DNA from: Anaerolinea thermolimosa
GTDB lineage: Bacteria > Chloroflexota > Anaerolineae > Anaerolineales > Anaerolineaceae
Direction: 5' to 3'
NCBI RefSeq assembly: GCF_001050195.2
Contig: NZ_DF967965.1
Span: forward strand, 2,263,982-2,327,981
DNA: 64,000 nucleotides
In this document: positions 53,414 through 62,566 of the stretch, one piece after another
Layout of the letters: every line of letters starts with the position of its first letter
How positions within the stretch are numbered: position 1 is the first letter of the stretch
Translations under genes and position numbers: made by a program
Notes under the pieces: generated by a model
Told to the model about the DNA's origin: nothing
The model's input: the letters and a program-made list of their open reading frames with translations, nothing else
Databases searched by the model: none

Positions 53414-55066
53414 ATGAAAAGAGAACCCATGATCACCAATTCCTTTGAAAACAATTCTCGCCGTGCACCCATTATCAGCCGGTATGGTATGGTAGCAGCC
53501 TCACAACCCCTGGCCGTAGCCGCCGGGTTACGCCTGCTTACACAGGGGGGAAACGCCGCCGACGCAGCAGTAGCAGTTGCCGCAGCGCTGAACGTCACCG
53601 AACCTGGCAGTACCGGACTGGGTGGTGACGCCTTCTGTCTTTACTTTGAGGCCTCCACTCAAAAAGTCTACGCCCTCAATGGGTCAGGCCGGGCACCTGC
53701 CGCCCTGACTCTTGAACGCTTACGTAAAGAGGGCCTGGGTGAAAGTCTCCCTCCCTATCATCCTTATACGATCACCGTCCCGGGCGCCTGTGCTGCCTGG
53801 TGTGATCTTCTGGATCGCTTTGGAAAATTACCCAGAAGCCAGGTACTGGCTCCGGCTATTGAACTGGCACACGAAGGTTTTCCTGTAGCTCCGCAGACCG
53901 CCTTCCTCTGGCAAAATGCCGCCGCTCGTGGCCAGCTTGCCAGTGCAGTCAACGGGAAGGAGCTAACCATCGACGGGCGTGGTCCTCAGCCCGGTGAAAT
54001 TTTCCGTAACCCCGGGCTGGCCAGAGCCCTCACCCTGATCGCCTTTGAAGGAAAAGAGGCCTTTTATCGCGGAGCCATTGCTGAAAGTATCGTTGAGATC
54101 ATCCGCGAGGCTGGTGGATGTCTGTCGCTGGATGACCTCGCCGCCCACGAGAGCACCTGGGATGAACCCATTTCTATCACCTACCGTGGATTGCGCTTCT
54201 GGGAATGCCCCCCCAACGGGCAGGGGCTGGCGGCCCTTCTGGCGCTTAACCTTCTGGAAGGATTCGATCTGACTGAACAGGAGCCCCTCTCTGCCGGGCG
54301 TCTTCACCTCCTCATCGAGGCGATGCGGCTGGCCTTCGCAGATGCACGACGATATATCGCCGACCCCCGAGTCTCAGCTGTGCCTGTTCAGGAACTCCTT
54401 TCCAAGGAGTATGCAGCTGAACGACGAAAACTTATCGACCCTGCCCGGGCGAATCCGGCCATCCGCTACGGGGTTCCGCTTGCACACAGTGACACGGTCT
54501 ACCTGAGCGTGGTAGACGGCCAGGGCAATGCCTGTTCCTTCATCAACAGCAATTACATGGGATTCGGCACCGGCATAGTACCCCGCGGCTGGGGCTTTAG
54601 TTTGCAAAATCGCGGGCATAACTTCAGCCTGGTAGAAGGACATCCCAATCAGCTTGAACCCCGTAAGCGTCCCTATCACACCATCATCCCCGCGATGATC
54701 ACCCGGGAGGCTGACGGTAGTCTTTTTGCCAGTTATGGTGTGATGGGCGGGTTCATGCAACCTCAGGGGCACATGCAGGTAGCCATCGCCCTTACCGATG
54801 ATCAACTCGACCCTCAATCGGCTCTCGACCGGCCACGTTTTTGCATTGAGCCAGACGAGAACGCCAGTCTGGTCTCTTTGGAAGAGGGCATTCCCCTGAG
54901 AGTCATGGCATCGCTGGCCGATATGGGGCACCGGATTCGCCCGGTGAGCGGGGCGGGGCGTTTGCTCTTTGGTCGCGGGCAGGTGATTTATCGGGATCCC
55001 GACAGCGGAGTGCTCTGGGGCGGGAGTGATCCGCGCTCGGATGGCTGCGCCATGACTGCGATATAA
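53414..55066 (+). CDS. gamma-glutamyltransferase family protein
   Basis: 550 residues from ATG 53414 (ATG 53429 is an alternative; neither has a strong ribosome-binding site). N-terminal Ntn-hydrolase signatures GGNAADAAVAVAAALNVTEPGSTGLGGDAF and TVPGACAAWCDLL are present. The self-cleavage Thr is probably in HSDTVYLSVVDGQGNACSFINSNYMGFG. No signal peptide is seen, so it may be one of the cytoplasmic members acting on gamma-glutamyl or cephalosporin-like amides. Substrate not assigned. Confidence 0.87.
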   Translation: MKREPMITNSFENNSRRAPIISRYGMVAASQPLAVAAGLRLLTQGGNAADAAVAVAAALNVTEPGSTGLGGDAFCLYFEASTQKVYALNGSGRAPAALTLERLRKEGLGESLPPYHPYTITVPGACAAWCDLLDRFGKLPRSQVLAPAIELAHEGFPVAPQTAFLWQNAAARGQLASAVNGKELTIDGRGPQPGEIFRNPGLARALTLIAFEGKEAFYRGAIAESIVEIIREAGGCLSLDDLAAHESTWDEPISITYRGLRFWECPPNGQGLAALLALNLLEGFDLTEQEPLSAGRLHLLIEAMRLAFADARRYIADPRVSAVPVQELLSKEYAAERRKLIDPARANPAIRYGVPLAHSDTVYLSVVDGQGNACSFINSNYMGFGTGIVPRGWGFSLQNRGHNFSLVEGHPNQLEPRKRPYHTIIPAMITREADGSLFASYGVMGGFMQPQGHMQVAIALTDDQLDPQSALDRPRFCIEPDENASLVSLEEGIPLRVMASLADMGHRIRPVSGAGRLLFGRGQVIYRDPDSGVLWGGSDPRSDGCAMTAI

Positions 55067-55141
55067 TGGGATAGCTCAAGTGGAAAGGTCTCCCCTTCCC
55101 TGCAGCTCCGGCCAGTGGATGCCGTAATATCTCTGTTCTGT

Positions 55142-57004
55142 ATGATCCAATTATCCGATCATCTCCGTCAAATTCTCGAAACCCTGCCCCCGCGGCCAGG
55201 CTGTTACCTGTACAAAGATGAACAGGGGGAGATCATTTATGTCGGAAAAGCCATCAACCTGCGTAACCGGGTGCGCTCTTATTTTCACGACGGCCCTCAG
55301 GATCATAAAACCCGCCAGCTTGTCAAACGCATTGCTCATATAGACTGGATCGTTGTAGATTCTGAGCTTGAGGCCCTCATCCTCGAGATGAATCTCATCA
55401 AAAAGCACCGCCCGCGCTTCAATATTCGCCTCAAGGATGATAAGCGTTACCCGTACATCAAAGTCCACTGGGCCGATGCTTTTCCCAAAGTTACCGTCAC
55501 GCGCATGATGGTGCGCGATGGCTCCCGATATTTTGGCCCCTACACCAGCGTATGGGCTGTTCACCAGACCCTGGATGTACTTCGGCGCATTTTCCCTTAC
55601 CTCACCTGCGATCGAGAAATCACCGGAAAGGACCCCCGCCCCTGCCTGTACTACGATATTAAACTCTGTTCTGGCCCCTGCATCGGTGCCATTCAACAGG
55701 AAGAATACCGCCGGATGATCGATGATCTGTGCAACTTCCTGCAGGGACGAACTGAACCCATCGTAAACCGCCTGCGGGCTGAAATGGAACAGGCCGCCGA
55801 AGCCCTGAACTTTGAAAAAGCGGCTGCCTTACGAGACCAGATCAATGCCATCGAGCGCGTGGTAGAACGGCAACGCATTATCTCAAGCGAGAAGATGGAC
55901 TCAGATGTCATTGCCATGGCGCGCGCCAACGGCGAAGCGTGTGTGCAGATTTTCTTCATCCGGGGCGGGAAATTAATCGGACGAGAATACTTCATCCTTG
56001 AAGGTACGCACGAGGAAGCCGACTCCGAAATTGTCAGTGAGTTCATCAAGCAATTCTATTCTGAAGCCGCCAATGTGCCCCCTGAGGTGCTCCTGCCCCA
56101 AGAAATTGAAGAGGCACGGATCATCGAACAGTGGCTTAAATCTCAAACCGGTGGACAGAAAGTAGAACTGGTCGTGCCCCGCGAGGGAAGCGAACAGGAT
56201 TTAATTCAGATGGCCACTGAAAACGCCCTGGAGACCCTTGCCGCACTCAAAGCCCAATGGGAAGCCGACACCAACAAACAACAACAGGCCCTGACCGAAC
56301 TCCAGCAGGCCCTGAACCTGCCTGAACCACCCAATAAGATCGAATGCTTCGACATTTCCAACACCCAGGGCACCGCTATGGTGGCCAGTATGGTGGTCTT
56401 TGAACAGGGCACACCCAGCAAGAAACACTACCGGCATTTCAACATTCAAAACGTGATCGGGCCGGATGATTTTGCCAGTATGGAAGAAGTACTCACACGG
56501 CGCTTCAAGCGTTGGCAGGCAGCACAGGAAGGTCAGTTTGAGCCTGGTAAGAAACCTGACCCCGCGTTTGCTGTTTTGCCCGATCTTCTGGTCATTGACG
56601 GGGGAAAGGGGCAGCTCGGTCGAGCAGTGCGCGTTCTGGAGCAATTCGGCCTGCAAGACCGGGTACCGGTGATTGGCCTGGCCAAGCAACAGGAAGAAAT
56701 CTTCGTCCCGGGGCGCAGCCAGTCCATTCTGTTGCCACGTCATTCCCAAGGGTTATACTTGCTTCAACGCATTCGAGATGAAGCTCATCGATTCGCCATC
56801 ACCGCTCATCGCAAACAGCGCACCCGTCAGGGAATGGCATCTGTGCTGGATAAAATCCCCGGCATTGGCCCGGCGCGCCGCCGCTGGTTGCTCACCCATT
56901 TTGGCTCTCTGGAGGCCATTCGTGAGGCCAGCCTCGAAGAACTTACCGCGGCCCCCGGCATCACTCTTGACCTGGCTCAAAAAATAAAGGAACACCTTGA
57001 ATAA
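55142..57004 (+). CDS. uvrC: excinuclease ABC subunit C
   Basis: 620 residues from ATG 55142 (an in-frame GTG at 55115 would add nine). N-terminal GIY-YIG nuclease (GCYLYKDEQGEIIYVGKAINLRNRV), Cys-rich linker (LTCDREITGKDPRPCLYYDIKLCSGPCIG), UVR motif (AAEALNFEKAAALRDQI), RNase H-like second nuclease (IECFDISNTQGT, LLVIDGGKGQL) and a C-terminal HhH pair (IPGIGPARRRWLLTHFGS). It makes both incisions in nucleotide excision repair. No strong ribosome-binding site; a TAATAT box is 11 bases upstream. Confidence 0.97.
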   Translation: MIQLSDHLRQILETLPPRPGCYLYKDEQGEIIYVGKAINLRNRVRSYFHDGPQDHKTRQLVKRIAHIDWIVVDSELEALILEMNLIKKHRPRFNIRLKDDKRYPYIKVHWADAFPKVTVTRMMVRDGSRYFGPYTSVWAVHQTLDVLRRIFPYLTCDREITGKDPRPCLYYDIKLCSGPCIGAIQQEEYRRMIDDLCNFLQGRTEPIVNRLRAEMEQAAEALNFEKAAALRDQINAIERVVERQRIISSEKMDSDVIAMARANGEACVQIFFIRGGKLIGREYFILEGTHEEADSEIVSEFIKQFYSEAANVPPEVLLPQEIEEARIIEQWLKSQTGGQKVELVVPREGSEQDLIQMATENALETLAALKAQWEADTNKQQQALTELQQALNLPEPPNKIECFDISNTQGTAMVASMVVFEQGTPSKKHYRHFNIQNVIGPDDFASMEEVLTRRFKRWQAAQEGQFEPGKKPDPAFAVLPDLLVIDGGKGQLGRAVRVLEQFGLQDRVPVIGLAKQQEEIFVPGRSQSILLPRHSQGLYLLQRIRDEAHRFAITAHRKQRTRQGMASVLDKIPGIGPARRRWLLTHFGSLEAIREASLEELTAAPGITLDLAQKIKEHLE

Positions 57005-58631
57005 TTCCATGAATTCCGTCGAGAATACTTCCAGCCCGAAAAACGGTGTCTCAAATCACCATCCCTGGCCTTTTGTGTGGCTCACCGGTTTAATCCTTGC
57101 CTGGGCAGTCGACTTCCTCTTTTGGAATCAGCGCGTGGGGTTGTCCTTCCCAATCTGGGTTGCCCTGGCCATTGCCGGGCTTCTGTTCACAGCATTCCGA
57201 GAAAAACAACGACTACCGTTGGCAAGTTATGGGCTTGCTCTCCTCAGTCTGGCTCTTTCCATCACCCCCTTCCTGCGCTCCGAGCCTTTCAGCGCTGTCT
57301 TTTGCAGCCTGGGTGCACTCACCCTACTCGGCCTGCTTGCGGCCACCCTGGTTCATGGCCACTGGGTTCATTACCGGATCGGAGATTTCCTTCTGGCAGG
57401 CCTCAGACTTTTAGCCGCAACCCTGGTTCGCGCCGGACAGGAACTCGTTCGCAAGCCCGATCTCGCCTCCCGGCCGAAGAAGGGCACTTTCTGGGAGGAA
57501 TTTCGACAGCGTGGGTTACCCATCCTGCGCGGGTTGATCCTGGCCATCCCGATTCTGGCAGTATTAGGTACCCTGCTGGCTGCAGCAGACCCTGTGTTTG
57601 CCCGGTTACTCAAGAACCTCTTGAGCGCCTTCAACATTGAGCGCCTCCCAGAATACCTGTTCCGGTTGACATACATCCTCATTTTTACCTACGGCTTCAC
57701 CGGGGTGTTGCTTTCGGCCATTCACCCAGAACCCCCTGAGGAACGCCCTAACCCACACCAGCCTTGGATGATGCGTTTCCTGGGCGCCACCGAAACATGG
57801 ATCATCCTCGGAAGCGTAGTTCTCCTTTTTGGAGTTTTCGTCGTGCTCCAGATACGCTATCTGTTCGGGGGACAGGCAAATATCAACGAAACCGGTTTTA
57901 CCTATTCCGAGTATGCCCGGCGTGGTTTCTTTGAACTGGTCTGGGTTGCCGTGCTCAGCCTGGGCTTATACACCGGCCTCAGTACTGTGACCGTCCGGAA
58001 GAGCCGCTCTCAGGAGCTGGCGTTCACCATCCTCACCGTGGTGTTACTCAGCCTGGTGCTGGTGATTCTGGCCTCTGCTTTACAGCGCCTGGTGCTCTAC
58101 GAAAATGCCTACGGTTTTACCCGACTGCGCACTTACACCCACCTGTTCATTCCATGGCTGGGGCTGCTCCTGGTGGCTACTCTTGTCCTTCAGGCTACCG
58201 GACAACGAGGACGCCTTGGCCTGGCAATATTGATTTTTCTAACCGGCTTCAGCTTGACGTTCACCATAGTCAATGTAGATGCTCTGATCGCCCGCCTTAA
58301 TCTTCAACGTGCTCGCGCCGGTCAGGAACTGGATGCCGCCCATTTACTCACCCTGTCCAATGATGCTCTGCCAGTCCTGGTCACTGCCTATCAAGACCCG
58401 TCTCTGCCCGCCGCCGACCGGGATCGAATTGGCGCAGTGCTGACCTGCCGGAAACTCCAGCCTGCCTACTCAGCAGATTGGCGATCTACCCGCCTTAGCG
58501 AAATGAGAGCCTCCCGCCTTCTCTCTTCTCTCGATTTAACCCCCTATCAGGTCAAGAACCTGGACTCTTCCCCATTCGTGGTTCTTGGGGCAGAGGAATT
58601 TCACTGTTTCCAGGAAATTCTGGATGAATAG
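56997..58631 (+). CDS. DUF4173 multi-pass membrane protein
   Basis: 544 residues from TTG 56997, which overlaps the end of uvrC and has AAAGGAA four bases upstream; ATG 57009 is the alternative. About a dozen membrane helices. The segment FLGATETWIILGSVVLLFGVFVVLQIRYLFGG and TYSEYARRGFFELVWVA are typical of DUF4153/DUF4173 proteins, of unknown function. A soluble C-terminal tail with LDAAHLLTLSNDALPVL follows. Translationally coupled to uvrC. Confidence 0.83.
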   Translation: MNNSMNSVENTSSPKNGVSNHHPWPFVWLTGLILAWAVDFLFWNQRVGLSFPIWVALAIAGLLFTAFREKQRLPLASYGLALLSLALSITPFLRSEPFSAVFCSLGALTLLGLLAATLVHGHWVHYRIGDFLLAGLRLLAATLVRAGQELVRKPDLASRPKKGTFWEEFRQRGLPILRGLILAIPILAVLGTLLAAADPVFARLLKNLLSAFNIERLPEYLFRLTYILIFTYGFTGVLLSAIHPEPPEERPNPHQPWMMRFLGATETWIILGSVVLLFGVFVVLQIRYLFGGQANINETGFTYSEYARRGFFELVWVAVLSLGLYTGLSTVTVRKSRSQELAFTILTVVLLSLVLVILASALQRLVLYENAYGFTRLRTYTHLFIPWLGLLLVATLVLQATGQRGRLGLAILIFLTGFSLTFTIVNVDALIARLNLQRARAGQELDAAHLLTLSNDALPVLVTAYQDPSLPAADRDRIGAVLTCRKLQPAYSADWRSTRLSEMRASRLLSSLDLTPYQVKNLDSSPFVVLGAEEFHCFQEILDE

Positions 58632-58697
58632 TTGAGCGGAACCTCTTTCCAGACAGAGCGGAGAATATGTGCATTAAAAAACTGTACAAAACACCCG

Positions 58698-58723
58698 ATG
58701 CTCGTAAACGAGCATGATATAAT
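58698..58723 (+). promoter_or_regulatory. inverted repeat and -10 box before the metallo-hydrolase
   Basis: ATGCTCG-TAAA-CGAGCAT (58698-58715) is a perfect 7-bp inverted repeat ending three bases before TATAAT (58718-58723). It covers the spacer of any promoter using that -10 box. The ATG follows at 58743 without a clear ribosome-binding site. Confidence 0.55.
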
Positions 58724-58742
58724 TCCAGCCCGGATTTTTTTT

Positions 58743-59495
58743 ATGAAACTAATTTTGCTTGGTACCAATGGCTGGTTCGATACGGAGACAGGGAACACAC
58801 CCTGTGTTCTGCTCCAGACGGAGCAGTTCGACGTGATATTCGATGCCGGGTACGGCTTCACCAAAGTTGATCGGTATATCGATGGTAGTAAACCGGTGTA
58901 TCTCTTTCTCAGCCATTTTCATCTGGATCACTTAATTGGCCTGCATACCCTTCCCAAAAACCATTTTCCGCGCGGGCTCACCATTCTGGGGCAACCTGGC
59001 ACAAAGGATGCCCTGAACGAATTACTCGGCCCCCCTTTTTCGGTACCTCTGTCTACCCACCGCTACCCGGTGCAGATTCAGGAACTTATGAACGGTACCC
59101 GTCCGCATCTGCCTTTTAATCTCACTGCCCTTCCCCTGGTGCACAGCGGACCCTGCCTGGGTTACCGGCTTGAAACGAATGGGAAAGTCGTCACCTACTG
59201 CACCGATACCGGTTACTGTGAAAATGCCGTGACTCTGGCACATCAGGCCGACCTTTTCATGACCGAATGTGCTCTTGCTCCGGGAGCCGAGCCTCATCCC
59301 GGCTGGCCTCACCTTAACCCGGCAGAGGCGGCACGGATCGCTGTCGAGGCCCAGGCTCAGCGCCTGATTTTAATTCATTTTGATCCTACCCAGTATCCCA
59401 CCCTCTCTCACCGAAAACTGGCCGAGGAAGAGGCGCGAAAAATCTTCCCCCAGAGCTTTGCCGGGTACGACGGCATGGAGTTCTCGTTGAAATGA
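58743..59495 (+). CDS. metallo-beta-lactamase-fold hydrolase
   Basis: 250 residues from ATG 58743. Zinc motif SHFHLDHLIGL (HxHxDH), a further His in PLVHSGP, Asp in CTDTGYCENA and His in ILIHFDPTQYP give the two-metal site of the RNase Z/phosphodiesterase-like branch. Longer upstream frames cross the promoter. Its stop overlaps the kinase start as ATGA. With a cyclase in the window it could be a cyclic-nucleotide phosphodiesterase, but that is inference. Confidence 0.83.
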   Translation: MKLILLGTNGWFDTETGNTPCVLLQTEQFDVIFDAGYGFTKVDRYIDGSKPVYLFLSHFHLDHLIGLHTLPKNHFPRGLTILGQPGTKDALNELLGPPFSVPLSTHRYPVQIQELMNGTRPHLPFNLTALPLVHSGPCLGYRLETNGKVVTYCTDTGYCENAVTLAHQADLFMTECALAPGAEPHPGWPHLNPAEAARIAVEAQAQRLILIHFDPTQYPTLSHRKLAEEEARKIFPQSFAGYDGMEFSLK

Positions 59496-62488
59496 CGTCC
59501 TTGATGACTGAAACCGGTGTGGTTTCAGGGCAAAAAACTGGCTGGAGCCTGCTGCGCAAGCTCGGTGAGGGTGACGCGGGAGAAGTCTACCTGGTTGAGT
59601 CTCTGCTGGAGCATCGCATCGGCATCCTCAAACGCCCTGTGCGATCGGTTTTCACCGGCGAGATTCGTCGTCAGGCAGAACAAATTCACACCGAGGGGCG
59701 TATTCTGCGAGCGCTTGCAGAAATTCTCCCTCCGCAGGCTAATCCTGCCATTCGTACTCCGCATCTCCTCGATGAAAGTAAATCCGGCAGCGAGTTCAGT
59801 GAACGTTACTTCATCGTCATCGAACGCGCCAGCGGGTTTGACCTGGCCACGCTGGCTCGAACTGCTCGCCTGGGGCTGGACGAGACCCACGAGCCCCCCC
59901 TTGATCCATCCGATAGAGTTTTCCTCCAGCATATTGCCCGGCAAGGACAGGTGCCTCCGCGCATCCTGTTGGCGGCGCTGGATGCTGTGCTGACTACCCT
60001 CACTCTGATTCACCAAACCGCTGTGGATGGAGCATCGGGTATTCTGTGGAATGATGTCAAGCCTGATCACCTCTTCTGGGATCCGTCCACCGCCAGTATG
60101 ATGATGATCGACTGGGGCAACGGACGGTTTCTTGAGGAAAGCGGTTTTACCCGCGACATGCGTTACACCGCCGCCGGTGATTATCGCCAGTTTCTCGATG
60201 AAATGGGCCGATTCCTCAAACAGGTTGCCCCTGACCTTTACACCAGCCTTGCCTGGCCTGAACCGGGGCACCTTTATGAAGACATCACCCCTTTGATTGA
60301 ATCACTGCAGGAACGACTGCAAGCCTCGCTCGCTCAGGCCTCACATTTGATCAAAGATGCCCGCGCTCGCGAAGTTGAACTCCTCACCCCCAACCTTGAA
60401 ACCGGGTTAAATCTCTCTGCGCTCGAACAGGTTCATGAACAAATCTTAGCTCTGGGTGAACTACCGGATTACCCCGCGGCCCTGCGGCAGGTTTCTCTGG
60501 TGGCGGCCAATCTCGCTCTCGCCGGTGATATGGGCGCGATTCGAGACCTGAGCCAGTGGGCTGCGGAGCTCCCTGGCGCCTCTCATGATGCCCTGAAACT
60601 TCTGGCAGACCTGGCTCACATTGCAGCTACCACCCCGGGTTCTGCCTACATCCCCCTGACCGAAGCCGTGAAATCTGCCGCCAATCAGGACTGGCCTGGA
60701 ACACTCTGGGGCATGCTTAAAGCTCTTGAAAATTTTCCTGAACCGGACTGGTGGAACGATTTACTGATCCCGGTGCGTCGTCTGGCTTCTGACGATGTTA
60801 CGGCTTCTATCCGACCTTTATTACAGCTACGCCGTATCCACCTGACGTTACAAACCCGGCGGCAAAACCTGGAAGACCTGGTCTCTCGTGAGCCTTCTCA
60901 GGAAAAAGAAAAGGAAATTGAACACCTTCAGGTCGTTCTCAAAGCTATTCAGGAAGTGATCCATCGCTGGGTACAACCTGAGCCATCGCCACCCTACTCA
61001 ACTCTGGCTTACCAGGATGTAGAGGAACTGGTGAATGAAATTGAAACACTGCTCCCCGGAAGTGGAAGCCGCTTGTGGAACGAGCTGGAATCGGCCCGGG
61101 CCTGCATCCATGATGTAATGGAAGCCTGGGGACGGAAAGCATTTGTCGATGCCCGCCGACTTCTACGGCAGGCTCTCCTCTTTGACCCTGACCGACGCCG
61201 CCTTTTACGCGCCGATCAGGCCATAGCCGCTGCCCCAGACTGGCTTGAGCGAGTACATCATGGGCCTCAACCTGATGAAAAGTTACTCGATGTCATCACT
61301 GACCTGGAATATGAGGGACGGGAACTGCGCAACCAGGTAGGCCCGGCCGGCTGGCTGGACGGAAGCCTGGAAGCTCTCAAAGCCATCCGCCGGGGTACAT
61401 GGCCCGGAGATTTATTACGCCAGCAGCCCGTGCTCCTCACCGAACTCCCCTGGCTGGCGCAATTTGAACGCATTGAAATCCTTCATCAACTTCTGAGTTC
61501 CAATCACGCTTCCTCCAACCATCTTCCTTCCATTCAGGAAGTTCGTGAAGCCCGCTTTGGCCCCGAAAGCGAAATTTCGTTCATTGAGCCACTGGATGCA
61601 TGGATTCCGGAGGCGCGGGGATCTTCAGCCCGCGTATATCTGGTGCAATACCGCGCTGGAAACGGCGAACAGCGCGAGGCCGCCATTAAATTAATGCGCC
61701 GAGACAAGGCGGAATACGCCCTGCCTCTTTTCCGCGAAGAGGTCCAGATCCTCCACATCCTGCAGGATGTGCCCGGCATTTCGCGCATGATAGAGTGTGG
61801 ATTCCTTTGGATGGGAGATTCCCCCGAACTCCCTCCCGACCATGACCTGAACGCCATTCATGCCATGCGCGGAGAAGCCCTGCGTATGGCTCCTGAAGTT
61901 GCTTCCCAGTTTCTCGATCTGCTTGAACCTCGCGTTAAAGAAGGCTGGACACCCTATTTACTGATCGAACGTCAGCGTCGCGAAGATAACCTGCTGTTAA
62001 TGTGCGACGCCAGCCTCAACCGGGGTAAATTCCTGCCGGTGAGGCAATTGTTATTCATGTCCATTCAGATCTGTGATCTGCTCTCCATTGCTCATCAACG
62101 CAATATTGTATACCGCGATCATAAGATCCTGCATTATTACTGGAGAAAAGAAAACAACGGCGTCTCGGTGATCGACTGGAATGTGGCCCGCTACCACCCT
62201 GAGGGTCTCTCTCCGCTCGACATTCACATGGATCTCGTGCAGTTCGGTGCAAGAGGCTTGCACCACATCCTCACCGGTCGAACAGCCCCGGGGGCTTTAC
62301 CGCTTGGCCCAACCCGCCCCGAAGAGATCGAACAGGCCGAACAATCCTACCAGACACAATGGACGTATGATGACCAGCGCCTCTCCCTCCAGATCCGCTC
62401 TATCCTCGAGCAGTTACTCTCCGGGGCATACACCTCTGCCAGCGACCTGCGCGATGACCTGAAGCGCGCCTACCTGGAGGATCACTAA
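59492..62488 (+). CDS. tandem atypical protein-kinase-like protein
   Basis: 998 residues with two kinase-like domains. The first (about 8-290) has a Gly-rich loop LGEGDAGEVYLV, catalytic-loop NDVKPDH and metal motif MIDWGNGRF. The second (about 695-995) has SSARVYLVQYR, AAIKLMRRDK, YRDHKILH and VIDWNVARY. In both, the HRDxKxxN loop has His for the Asn and DFG is replaced by DW(G/N), closer to aminoglycoside/choline-kinase-like IDW motifs. The middle (about 300-690) is helical, TPR-like. Start overlaps the metallo-hydrolase stop. No membrane helix. Confidence 0.8.
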   Translation: MTSLMTETGVVSGQKTGWSLLRKLGEGDAGEVYLVESLLEHRIGILKRPVRSVFTGEIRRQAEQIHTEGRILRALAEILPPQANPAIRTPHLLDESKSGSEFSERYFIVIERASGFDLATLARTARLGLDETHEPPLDPSDRVFLQHIARQGQVPPRILLAALDAVLTTLTLIHQTAVDGASGILWNDVKPDHLFWDPSTASMMMIDWGNGRFLEESGFTRDMRYTAAGDYRQFLDEMGRFLKQVAPDLYTSLAWPEPGHLYEDITPLIESLQERLQASLAQASHLIKDARAREVELLTPNLETGLNLSALEQVHEQILALGELPDYPAALRQVSLVAANLALAGDMGAIRDLSQWAAELPGASHDALKLLADLAHIAATTPGSAYIPLTEAVKSAANQDWPGTLWGMLKALENFPEPDWWNDLLIPVRRLASDDVTASIRPLLQLRRIHLTLQTRRQNLEDLVSREPSQEKEKEIEHLQVVLKAIQEVIHRWVQPEPSPPYSTLAYQDVEELVNEIETLLPGSGSRLWNELESARACIHDVMEAWGRKAFVDARRLLRQALLFDPDRRRLLRADQAIAAAPDWLERVHHGPQPDEKLLDVITDLEYEGRELRNQVGPAGWLDGSLEALKAIRRGTWPGDLLRQQPVLLTELPWLAQFERIEILHQLLSSNHASSNHLPSIQEVREARFGPESEISFIEPLDAWIPEARGSSARVYLVQYRAGNGEQREAAIKLMRRDKAEYALPLFREEVQILHILQDVPGISRMIECGFLWMGDSPELPPDHDLNAIHAMRGEALRMAPEVASQFLDLLEPRVKEGWTPYLLIERQRREDNLLLMCDASLNRGKFLPVRQLLFMSIQICDLLSIAHQRNIVYRDHKILHYYWRKENNGVSVIDWNVARYHPEGLSPLDIHMDLVQFGARGLHHILTGRTAPGALPLGPTRPEEIEQAEQSYQTQWTYDDQRLSLQIRSILEQLLSGAYTSASDLRDDLKRAYLEDH

Positions 62489-62566
62489 TTTCTCTCGGGA
62501 ATTACATATCCCGATCGGGCTTTCTACTGCTTTTATGGTTTAATTACGCCCGGAGGAATCAATTCG

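Noticed and set aside
59525..60271. 248-codon antisense frame inside the kinase gene
   Set aside because: It overlaps the conserved first kinase domain and has no ribosome-binding site or recognisable product.
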